Notes under the pieces: model-generated
Told to the model about the DNA's origin: nothing
The model's input: only the letters and a program-made list of their open reading frames with translations
Database searches by the model: none
Part shown: piece after piece, positions 1 through 7,620 of the stretch
Numbering within the stretch: position 1 is the stretch's first letter
How the letters are laid out: every line of letters begins with the position of its first letter
Made by a program: the position numbers and the translations under genes
DNA from: Chromera velia
Taxonomy: Eukaryota; Sar; Chromeraceae
Assembly: GCA_018398765.1 (NCBI GenBank)
Contig: JAHBMJ010005564.1
Location: forward strand, 9,599 to 25,322
DNA: 15,724 nucleotides
Direction: 5' to 3'

Positions 1-10
1 GAAACATAGA

Positions 11-52
11 CTCACTCACTCTCTCTCCCTCTCTCTTACACACACACACACA
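11..52. repeat. CT-rich and (CA)n microsatellites
   Basis: A CT-rich tract runs directly into a CA dinucleotide tract. It lies beyond the 3' end of the GST-like gene. The rest of positions 1-161 shows no gene and no recognisable signal; part of it may be 3' untranslated region of that gene. Confidence 0.85.
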
Positions 53-161
53 AGATGCATCTACGAATATCAGATACTATGTCGAACCACAAAAGAGAGC
101 TAGACACTGCACAAACCTCAAGCTACCGCAAATTTCTTGCACTTGAACAGAGCATCCACTT

Positions 162-1336
162 TTACGTCGATTGATTCATTGATTGATTGATTGATTGATT
201 GATTCCGCCCAAGGGCCATGCATACACAAAAAACCTATGCAGCTTAGCTGACCTTGACAGGAACCGAAACCACCGTCCAAGAAAGGGACTCCTGTAGAAG
301 GGGTCCGGCCAGTCGAAGACTCTAGGAAGGAGGAAGTTGATGTAGCAAAACGTGGGGAACAAAGTCAAGTCAGCCAGGGAGAGCTGCTCCCCACACAGAT
401 ATGGCCCTTCCCCCCTTGATGCGATCTCATCCAATACGGACAACTGAAGGTCGAGGTCTTTCAACTTTAGTGCCCTCTCTTCCAGGCCCATTACGCGACC
501 CGTCTTTGCCATCGATTTCACCGACTCGGCTTCTGATCCAGCCTCCACACTGACGCACGCAGGGGGAGGCACGTACATGCATCCCTGGGTGTGGGTGAAC
601 CCGACCTGCTTGCAAAGTTGGTTTTGTTCTGTGTTCGTTCAAAGAATCTGAGTGCTTTCACATCCGGGCAGGGGTTCGAAAAACAAACAGAAGCAAAGAG
701 ACAAATGGAGGCAAACAGCCACAGGCCCAAACAAACAGAGTTACGCATTCGCGCAGGCATCTAGAGAAACAGGCGGGCATGATGGCGCGGAGACAGGCAG
801 AGCAGCCGCAGAAGACAGATAGACGGATGTGCAAGCCGGTTGAAACACGGCGTGGCAGATAGACAGGAGAGGAGACCAGATGGAAAGCCACACAGGTAGA
901 CCGGCGGAGACGCAGCCGGATTTTACCTACCAACTAAACCACCAATCCAACAACAGTATCAAGTTGAACGGACCTGTGTACACGAAGGAGATGAGAGATA
1001 CTGGTCGTGGATTTTGATCATCAGGTTCATCCTCATTCGGACTCTGGGGGAGTCGGGGATGAGGGACGTCTCTCCGACTGTGCATCGGTGGGATTCCTCG
1101 AGGAATGAGAGGATCACCTGAGACTCAACCACGATCTCTCCGTCTGGAAGTTCAAGCAAGGGGATCTTCCCGAGGGGGAAACGGGAGAGGAAGTTGTCTT
1201 CCCTCTGCTGTGCGTGCGTCACCCTGATGATCTTGAAGTTCTCTTCCTGTCCCCTTACGTACATCCACAGCCTGACGCGCGCTGCATTGTTGGAGCTGAG
1301 GCGGTCCACGAACACACCGAGGTGCGTCATTAGCAT
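162..1336 (-). CDS. Glutathione S-transferase-like protein, two exons
   Basis: Exons are 1336-974 and 605-162, joined in phase 0 (donor GTCCGT, acceptor GCAG), giving about 268 residues. Residues 6-82 look like a GST thioredoxin-fold domain: an N-terminal SSNNAARVRLW helix start, the KIP cis-proline loop (P59) and the VVES turn (E71-S72) that in this family contacts the gamma-glutamyl part of glutathione. The second exon carries the all-helical C-terminal domain, with GPYLCGEQLSLADLT and its S-x-x-D capping box. The join reads SCTQ-VGFTHTQGCMY, which resembles GST-like proteins of algae and bacteria as I remember them; this fixed the acceptor. Expected role is cytosolic glutathione conjugation or reduction; substrate unknown. 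The start could be M1 or M3, and an upstream exon is possible. The last residues (INQSINQSMNQS) come from a GATT microsatellite, so the true C-terminus is uncertain. Confidence 0.83.
169..204. repeat. (GATT)n microsatellite
   Basis: Nine tetranucleotide units with one variant unit (catt). They overlap the 3' end of the GST-like coding sequence and, on the minus strand, encode the NQSINQSMNQS tail. A shorter copy ending in the same GATTCCGC lies at 4029-4046, beyond the BTB gene. Confidence 0.9.
606..973 (-). other. Intron of the GST-like gene
   Basis: A 368-nt phase-0 intron on the minus strand, from GTCCGT to GCAG. It is purine/pyrimidine-biased with many short GACAGACAG-like units read on the plus strand. 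No other gene is visible in it. Confidence 0.75.
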
Positions 1337-1587
1337 AGCAATATGCGGGTAGGAGATTAAGTGGACACTGTGCCATCAAGTGAGAAAGGAAATGTCACCC
1401 GAACGACATGCAAGTGAGAGAAAGGTTGGGTTCTCTTCACAAACAGACAGTCTTGATAGTGTGTTCTCCAGAAATGGTCAAGCAACGGGCTGCAGGAGCT
1501 TTGAGAAGGTGACTTCCATTGTCACTAGACATGTCCGGCTCACCAGATCCATCAATCAATGAAGAAGACCGATGGACGGAAGGAGAG

Positions 1588-1629
1588 GAGACGGAGACGG
1601 ATATGCATGTGGAGACGGAGACGGAGACG
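1588..1629. promoter_or_regulatory. Cluster of five GAGACG motifs
   Basis: GAGACG occurs at 1588, 1594, 1612, 1618 and 1624, in two groups around a TATGCATG. GAGACG is a known core-promoter motif in Toxoplasma; its role here is inferred from that and from its location between divergent genes. A plain microsatellite is the alternative. Confidence 0.4.
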
Positions 1630-1836
1630 GACACAAAAATGGATGTTGGAAGGGAAATGAGGCTCCCGTGTGAGAGTTGGCAGATCAGTACATTGGATCA
1701 TCCAATCCAATGCTTCACAAGGCTATCCAATTTCTGCTCTCTGACACGGTCATGTCAGACTTTCTAATGATAGACGGTCTTGCATGCTGGGGCTGCAGGC
1801 TCAGATATGCTCACCAGACGACTTCTGCAATACTTC

Positions 1837-1850
1837 TGCATGCATGCATG
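1837..1850. promoter_or_regulatory. TGCATGCA tract
   Basis: An uninterrupted TGCATGCATGCATG lies about 200 bp upstream of the BTB start codon, next to a CG-rich block. TGCATGCA is a palindromic site bound by some ApiAP2 factors in apicomplexans. A similar tract sits in the other divergent promoter at 11603-11621. Confidence 0.45.
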
Positions 1851-2046
1851 GAATGAAAAAAAAAAATCTCTCGCGCGCCGGCCGCGCGCCTTATGCCATC
1901 ATGCACTGCATTGAATTTCGATATCCTCCCACTGAGCTGACTGATTCACTCACTTCCTCAGTTCATTTCTGAAGGGTACATGAATGTGTGCCCGTTGATC
2001 TTGTGTGTGAAGCTGTGGGCAGCTGTGGGCTCGCTTTCTGAATTAC

Positions 2047-3654
2047 ATGTTGTTCGCTGTTGAAGGGATAAAGGGATGCCCCGGTGGCGGCCCGTCAACC
2101 GACGGGGTTGCCTTCGGTTGCCTGAACGAAGATCTTGTCATGTTCAATGTCAGAGGCGAGCGCATCATTGTACGGTCCTCACTCCTGCGAAGCTTCCCTG
2201 ACAGTGCTCTCTGGCGTATGGTGCAAGCGCACTGCGAGCAAGGGGACAAAAACACAATTGACAGAGAAGGAGACGCTCACAAACTCGCCAAGCGCGAGCA
2301 CTTCCTTGATGTAGACCCCGCAGCGTTCCACGTGGTTCTGAACTTTATGGCATTTGGAGAGCTCCACGTCCCCATGACCGTACCCCTCAGCCTGGTTCAG
2401 CGTTTGCTTGACTATTTTTGTTTGGAGACAGCGGCCCTGAATGTAGGGGGGGCACGGGGAGGTGACGGAGACGGACCTGTCTCCGTCTCCGTTCCTGCGT
2501 TTGTTGATTCTAAAGAGGGGCGTAAGGGTAAGCACCTTTTCGAAACCACTACTGGTGACCAGATCTGGTGCCAGGCAGAGGATTTCAAGGGTCATTCGGT
2601 CTTTAAGGGCACTCTTCTTTCCGACACCTTCCAGCACTGGCCCCCGAGATGGAATTCGAAACAGCAGGCGTGCGTCAATGCCCCTGAAGCGTGCGTCAGT
2701 ACCACCAGGGAGTCAACGACGTCGAGAACCCCGCCCGAGTCTCGATTAGAGGGGGGAGTCGGATTGTTTGCGGATACCGTAGAAACAGAAACAGACGCAC
2801 TTTTAGACGGAGACGTAGTATCAAACGGAGACGGGGTGGGGGGCGTAGGTGGGGCGGTTGGCATTGTGAGTGGATCAGATGGAGTGTCATTGTCGCCTCA
2901 AAAGACCCTGTTGCCGAGTGCCAATGGAATTTTCCAGTTGCCCGTCTTCGTCAATGCCCAGTCGTTTCGCGCTGTGCTTAGGTGGTACCGCAAGGGAATT
3001 CTGAGTCGGCCTCCCTCTGTGGCCGCTGGGCAATGGGAGAAGACATTGCGATTTTTCCGTCTCCCCGAGAAATGGGTCTTTTTTGAAGGTCCAGAGGGGG
3101 AGGGGGGGATTAGAGGAAGTGGAGACGGTCAGATTGTTGGCGCTGTCAGCTGGTTTGACGAAACTGAGCAGGAAGCAAAAGCGGTGATGAAAAAGGGAAT
3201 GGTTGCGCTGGCTGAGCAGCTAGGTGATTTCATTCGTTCAGAAAGGCTCAAAGGGAGGCGACAGTCCTGCTTTTCCCTAGTGCTCTACTGGCGAGACCCG
3301 GGACACAACGATATTGTCCCCAGAGACTGGCTTTCCCCGGTTGCTGAGGCAGTTAAGGAAATTCCTCACTACCAGTCGAAGATTGATCCCCGGGATGTCG
3401 ACAGCGACCGAAAGCTCCAACAAGAGCTTTATGCTACGTGTGTGGAGGTTCTTGAGTGGCCTGCAAAGCAGCTCGCTGTTTTTGCAGACGAAGTGAGAGA
3501 TTGTTGTGGGCGCGGATCTACTACCCTCACAACCATCGAGATTCGCGCATGGCTTAAGAATAAAGTCCATCCCTACGATGTCCCCCCACCCAGTCGTAAG
3601 CCTTTCTGCTGTTGCAGGCGCCGTCAGAAGGGCAAGGAGGGGGGTTCGGGATGA
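2047..3654 (+). CDS. Double BTB/T1-domain protein with Cys-Arg tail
   Basis: One uninterrupted frame of 535 residues. Residues 31-130 resemble a potassium-channel-tetramerisation-type BTB domain: FNVRGERIIVRSSLL, FPDSALW, then FLDVDPAAFHVVLNFMAFGEL. Residues 166-200 plus 293-345 look like a second BTB fold, beginning with WCQAEDFKGH and ending with FVNAQSFRAVLRWYRKG. It is split by about 90 low-complexity residues (Gly, Asp, Ser, Thr) partly encoded by GGAGAC-type DNA repeats. Residues 365-510 form a helical region I cannot assign. The C-terminus has CCCRRRQKGK (521-530), which could be palmitoylated and membrane-anchoring. KCTD-type BTB proteins commonly oligomerise or act as cullin-3 adaptors; that role is possible but unproven here, and no channel segments are visible. 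The first ATG of the frame was chosen. Confidence 0.78.
   Translation: MLFAVEGIKGCPGGGPSTDGVAFGCLNEDLVMFNVRGERIIVRSSLLRSFPDSALWRMVQAHCEQGDKNTIDREGDAHKLAKREHFLDVDPAAFHVVLNFMAFGELHVPMTVPLSLVQRLLDYFCLETAALNVGGARGGDGDGPVSVSVPAFVDSKEGRKGKHLFETTTGDQIWCQAEDFKGHSVFKGTLLSDTFQHWPPRWNSKQQACVNAPEACVSTTRESTTSRTPPESRLEGGVGLFADTVETETDALLDGDVVSNGDGVGGVGGAVGIVSGSDGVSLSPQKTLLPSANGIFQLPVFVNAQSFRAVLRWYRKGILSRPPSVAAGQWEKTLRFFRLPEKWVFFEGPEGEGGIRGSGDGQIVGAVSWFDETEQEAKAVMKKGMVALAEQLGDFIRSERLKGRRQSCFSLVLYWRDPGHNDIVPRDWLSPVAEAVKEIPHYQSKIDPRDVDSDRKLQQELYATCVEVLEWPAKQLAVFADEVRDCCGRGSTTLTTIEIRAWLKNKVHPYDVPPPSRKPFCCCRRRQKGKEGGSG
2464..2487. repeat. Perfect 9-bp inverted repeat inside the BTB gene
   Basis: GACGGAGAC and GTCTCCGTC are separated by 6 bp, so the DNA or mRNA could form a small hairpin. 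It encodes the DGDGPVSV stretch between the two BTB domains and uses the same GAGACG unit seen upstream of the gene. Confidence 0.7.
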
Positions 3655-4378
3655 GTCCCGCGAGAGTCATGCCTTCCGATCGAAAAAGGTGGAGCTAGAC
3701 ACGGGCAGAAAGACGGGTGGGAAGCGCGCCCCTAGGCTCTAGCTGCTTTGCCGATCCAATGGAGGCCTCGGTCTGCCCGTGGGCCCACCCTGAAATGAGG
3801 GGAGCTGGGAGGGGGGTTCTACTTTTCCGGTATGAGTTGGTGGCGTCCGATTCCCGAGGCCGGGGGTTTGGCATCCCTCAAAACGTGAATCTGCCTTCGA
3901 ACCGCTTGCTACACATACGCGAAATGTTCCCGGATGATGCCTGTCAGATTGATTTTACCGCCCCCCCGGATTACCACTAGCAAGATTACTACCGGCGTCC
4001 ACCGCAGCCTACCGCAAATCCGGGTTGGTTGATTGATTGATTCCGCATTAGGCATTCCCGCTATGTCAAGGATCGCCGTGTCATATCTTTTCTGTGATTC
4101 AGATTATCCTGTATATATAGCTTCAAATAAAATTTTTATCATAAAAATTCCAAGTTGACATTGATATTATGAAAGTCGTTATGTAGCTGTTAGTAACCCC
4201 TACTTTCATTTAAAAAACTAGCTTTAAACATACTTAAATTAAGTGTTATATATCTTTTCTGTGATTGATAATTAATTGATTGATTGATTGAATACTAATT
4301 AACAAGTATCTAGTATGTACACTGCTAGGTACACTAATGTCAACCTAGCTGTGACGTGGAGTTTGATTTCATTTTTTA
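3655..4378. other. BTB 3' flank, AT-rich toward the island
   Basis: The first 400 bases have gene-like composition and are probably 3' untranslated region. A 264-nt open frame at 3717-3980 shows no recognisable family and is not called. An AATAAA lies near 4126. From about 4080 the sequence turns AT-rich. A 17-bp direct repeat (4083-4099 and 4250-4266) brackets about 150 bp, and GATT units occur at 4029-4042 and near 4275. No supported gene. Confidence 0.5.
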
Positions 4379-5670
4379 TCGGACTCTTAACGTTAAAAAT
4401 ATAATCCCTACACCTAGGATTTTAGAATTTAAAATCCTGGAAGAAAGCTAAAATCCTATCCTCTTCCTGGGATTTTACGGGATTATATGGGATTTTACGG
4501 GATTATAGGGCCTCTAGATTATACGGGATTTTACGGGATTTTAAAGAAATGAATAAAATTAAATTCAAAGATGAATGATACACTTTCAGTTTGACCTGAA
4601 GGGATAACCGGCATCGATTGTGATTGGCTTTTATTTCATGGTTTTTGTTTATGTTAAAATCCTGTAAAATCCCGTATAATCCCATAAAATCCCGTGAAAT
4701 CCTGGCATTCATTTCTAAAATCCTAGGATCCAGGATTTTAGTTTTTATAATCCCTAGAGCCAGGATTTCAGATTCTAAAATCCTGGAGAAATAGTCCGGC
4801 AGAATCCTGGGCAAAATCTGCCTAAATCCACTAAAATCCTGGCCAAAATCTAGGCGACGCACAGTGGTAAAAAAAAAAAAAAAAAAAATCGGAAAACGTC
4901 TATTCTTTTTTTTTTATTTAAAATTTTATTGTATATATAAAAAAAAATAAAGGTTAAATGACTAGCTTCAACTAGAGTTTGAATCATATCTAGGATCCCA
5001 GTTTCACTTTTAGCTTGGTAGACGCTTAAAAGGATTGACCAAAACTAGCTTCAACTAGAGCTTCGAAATGTATATCGTCCTACATATCGTCAAAAAGCCA
5101 GTCAAAGAACTTCTCCTCTGTCTGCTCTTCTGTCTGCATCCATGTATCCATCCTTCTTGTCACTCTTTGCATAGGACAAAAGAGAGCCCCCTTTTCCCTT
5201 CGCCTGCGTCTCTCACACTCAGTTAGTCCATCACCTAGTCCATCACCCGGCATCCCTCAGAGGAGGGAAGCAAGAAGGACATCAGATGTGTCTGAAAGAA
5301 CCACCACAGTGCAGTTGAACAAGGGAAAAAAGATTGGTTGGTCCGTGTTCAACAAAGTTGATAATGGAATGGTGAAGACACTAGTAGAGACAAACGTACA
5401 ATAACAACTAGGACTAGAACTAGGGTTGAAACTAGGGTTGAAAGATGTTTAAAACTAGTTCACGAGGAAGTTAGTTTAAAAGTACTTCTAAAAGGTGCTC
5501 CTCTAAGTGCTCCTAGAGGTGCTCTAGGAAATCCTTCGTAGAAAAAAAGAAAAAAAAAAATCTGGAAAGGTCTTTTTTTTTTTTTTACTACTGTGCGTCG
5601 CCTAGGCCAAAATCCCGTAAAATCCACTAAAACCCTGGGCTAAAATCCTGCAAAATCCTAGCTACCTGCA
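4379..5670. mobile_element. Fold-back decamer element, copy A
   Basis: The left arm (4379-4545) carries GGGATTTTAC-type decamers. The right arm (4654-4840) carries the complementary GTAAAATCCC-type units. The loop is 108 nt. The right end, after an inserted element at 4851-5604, finishes with GCTACCTGCA at 5661-5670. Homology to copy B begins at the CGGACTCTTAACGTTAAA-like segment, so copy A seems to lack the outer left end seen in B. No transposase frame exists; open frames here are readings of the decamer repeat. This fits a non-autonomous fold-back or MITE-type element. Confidence 0.7.
4851..5604. mobile_element. 754-bp MITE with inverted ends and 10-bp target duplication
   Basis: The ends are inverted copies, TAGGCGACGCACAGTGGTAA at the left and the complement of TAGGCGACGCACAGTAGTAA at the right, each followed inward by an A-run. 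GGCCAAAATC occurs immediately outside both ends (4841-4850 and 5605-5614). Copy B of the host repeat has a single CCAAAATC at this point (about 6783-6790), so the duplication is explained by insertion. The interior is CTAG-rich, with a 17-bp direct repeat at 4961-4977 and 5044-5060, and has no coding frame. A 9-11 bp duplication suggests the Mutator-like group, but ends alone cannot settle the superfamily. Confidence 0.82.
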
Positions 5671-5851
5671 AATTGTTATCTAGGTCTTTATGTTTCTTAA
5701 CAGCTTCTACTTTATTAAACTTGATAGTGATGATGAATTAAACCATGCACAATCATAAATTATATACTATCAAATTATTAAAACATTTACTGTGGCCTAG
5801 ACTGTGGCATTATTTGAAAGCTTTTTATATGATATCTCATGTTACATCTAG
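5671..5851. other. AT-rich spacer between elements
   Basis: AT-rich sequence between the right end of copy A and the GGGTGATCCC element. I see no gene and no clear repeat boundary in it. It may be remnant host DNA or part of an older element. Confidence 0.4.
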
Positions 5852-6096
5852 GGGTGATCCCAATAGTTTTAAATTTTTAAATAAAGTGATAACGCCTCCA
5901 CTTTAACTGTAAACTTTAAAAATTCCTTTTTGAACACTTAAAAACTACCCTGCAAAGAACGCTAGAAAAGTGATGTTTTCTTTCATTTGTATAGTTCCAA
6001 CTTTTCTTTTTTAAGTGTTTTAAAGTTTTAAATTATTTATTTAAATTAAGTGGAATCATCGTCACTTTAATGTAAATAAATATATTGGGATCACCC
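5852..6096. mobile_element. 245-bp MITE-like inverted-repeat element
   Basis: It starts with GGGTGATCCCAATA and ends with the exact complement. The similarity continues imperfectly inward for roughly 70 bp (AAAGTGA and CCACTT blocks on both arms). Size, AT content and lack of coding capacity fit a MITE. No target-site duplication is visible, and its right end touches the left end of fold-back copy B, so the boundary on that side is uncertain. Confidence 0.6.
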
Positions 6097-6308
6097 TGCA
6101 GGTAGCCAGGATTTTGCGGGATTTTAGCCCAGGATTTTAGCGGATTTTACGAGATTTTGGCCAGGATTTTAGCGGATTTTGACGGATTTTGCCCAGGATT
6201 CTGCCGGACTCTTAACGTTAAACATATAATCCCTATACCTAGGATTTTAGAATCTAAAATCCTGGAAGAAAGCTAAAATCCTAACCTCTTCCTAGGATTT
6301 TACGGGAT

Positions 6309-6466
6309 CGTCAAGTATGAGGTCGCATGAGAGAGAGAGCTAGCAGCGAGAGCAGTAACTAGAACAGAAGGAAGAGACGAAAGACGCATAGGCCAAATGT
6401 TAGGAACAAACTTTATGTCAATGCCTCCCCTAGAGTTTAGGGAGTTTAAAAAACAAAAAAAAAAAA
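6309..6466 (+). mobile_element. SINE-like A-tailed insert (158 bp)
   Basis: The insert ends in an A-rich tail (6448-6466) and is flanked by GATTTTACGGGAT at 6296-6308 and 6467-6479. Copy A lacks this block at the matching place. A 13-bp duplication plus an A-tail is typical of LINE-driven retroposition. No tRNA-type A or B box is visible, so the source RNA is unknown. Caution: GATTTTACGGGAT is also a unit of the host repeat, so the flanking match is weaker evidence than usual. A second copy lies at 7676-7833 within the duplicated segment. Confidence 0.5.
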
Positions 6467-6809
6467 GATTTTACGGGATTTTAAAGAAATGAATAAAATT
6501 AAATTCAAAGATGAATGACATACTTCCAGTTTGACCTGAAGGGATAACCGGCATCGATTGTGATCGACTTTTATTTCATTGTTTTTGTTTATGTTAAAAT
6601 CCCGTAAAATCCCGTATAATCCCGTAAAATCCCGTGAAATCCTGGCATTCATTTCTAAAATCCTAGGATCCAGGATTTTAGTCTTTATAATCCCTAGAGC
6701 CAGGATTTTAGATTTTAAAATCCTGGAGAAATAGTCCGGCAGAATCCTGGGCAAAATCCGTCTAAATCTGCTAAAATCTTGTCCAAAATCCCGTAAAATC
6801 CGCTAAAAT

Positions 6810-7586
6810 CAGGGTTGCTTTTTCGTCTGGTAACAACCCCTCTTTACCAGTAATTACCAGATTACCGGTAATAGACTCCGTTTACCTAAGTTTTACTGGG
6901 AAAAAATGAGGAGAAAATGAAGTAAAATGATGCTCAAAAAAAAAAAATTGCCTGCGGTGCAACTCCTATTCTTTAGTTTTAAAGACTTCTTTCAACGTTT
7001 TTCACACTTTTAGGAATCGAATTAAGATTACGGAGGTAAGATTGCAGAGATAAAGAGGCAGCTAGCAGGTAGCCTAGCCCTAAGATGTGAAAACCTCTTT
7101 TGAGAGGACGTACTCACCTTCGAGGTTGTCAGATTTGTTGCATTACACTTGCATGGTGCCTATAAATACAGCGTGGCGGCATACAAGAGTGGTGGTGGAG
7201 GCGAGTTGTGCCGATTGTATACCGTTTTTGGTCGTCAACACGCTACTGAGATGCTACTGAGGCCAATGGCAATCCGTCTTTCTAGTTTTATCATTTAAAA
7301 CAGCATGGCTGCCCTTTAATGTCTCGCTTAAACCATAAATAACTTAACTTACAATACGTAAATGACTGTCAAACCTAGTTAGACCGTGTAAATGAACGAA
7401 CAAATAACTCAAAATGCTTTAAAAAATGCTTATTATCATAAATAGATTTTTTAAACTATGGTTTTGAATTATATTTTGTCTCTACAGCCTTTACCAAACT
7501 TTTTACTAGTGGTCGGCCACTCTACCGGTAATTACTGGTTGACCGGTAATCAACTTGCTTTACTACCGGAAAAATTGGCAACCCTG
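6810..7586. mobile_element. 777-bp hAT-like non-autonomous element
   Basis: It begins CAGGGTTGC and ends GCAACCCTG, with 8-bp direct repeats GCTAAAAT directly outside (6802-6809 and 7587-7594). Several ACCGGTAAT-type subterminal repeats lie near both ends. Copy A has the uninterrupted sequence at the matching site (about 5624-5650), confirming an insertion. CAGGG-type ends and an 8-bp duplication are features of the hAT superfamily. The interior has no transposase frame but has a TATAAATA (7161-7168) followed by a GC-richer stretch. A second copy is at 8177-8953. Confidence 0.82.
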
Positions 7587-7619
7587 GCTAAAATCCTGGA
7601 CTAAAATCCCGCAAAATCC

Positions 7620-7620
7620 N
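7620..7620. other. Ambiguous base (assembly join)
   Basis: The only N in the window sits exactly between two matching 1,366-bp copies. This is what is expected when two contigs sharing an overlap are joined end to end instead of merged. Confidence 0.8.

Larger units (their letters stand above)
1337..2046. promoter_or_regulatory. Divergent intergenic region between the GST-like and BTB genes
   Basis: This 710-nt stretch separates two genes transcribed away from each other, so it should hold both promoters. It contains five GAGACG hexamers in 1588-1629, a TGCATGCATGCATG tract at 1837-1850, an A-run, and a CG-rich block at about 1868-1890. Small open frames here are low-complexity readings of the GAGACG repeats and have no family resemblance. 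Transcription start sites cannot be placed from the sequence alone. Confidence 0.55.
6254..7619. repeat. 1,366-bp direct repeat, first copy
   Basis: This segment recurs at 7621-8986 with a constant offset of 1,367 and no difference that I could see, including identical A-run lengths. It covers the decamer arms, the SINE-like insert and the hAT-like element. See the N at 7620 for the likely explanation. Confidence 0.9.

Noticed and set aside
672-684. GGGGTTCGAAAAA resembling a tRNA B box
   Set aside because: No matching A box, cloverleaf stems or terminator at suitable distances; it lies inside the GST-like intron.
3596-3617. A 22-nt GTAAGC...TTGCAG block inside the BTB gene that looks like a miniature intron
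   Set aside because: Far shorter than the other introns inferred here, and removing it would replace the CCCRRR tail with an unrelated frame. Probably chance, but transcript data would settle it.
3717-3980. 87-codon frame downstream of the BTB gene
   Set aside because: No family resemblance and no splice evidence linking it to the BTB gene; more likely 3' untranslated sequence.
4503-4862. 119-codon minus-strand open frame (and two 102-codon relatives at 6446-6754 and 7813-8121)
   Set aside because: They are translations of the AAAATCC decamer arms of the fold-back element (repeated RIL-type units), and the last two are the same sequence in the duplicated segment. No protein family resemblance.
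4868-4888. Long A-run as a retroposon tail
   Set aside because: It is part of the inverted end of the 754-bp element, mirrored by a T-run at the other end, so it is not a 3' tail.
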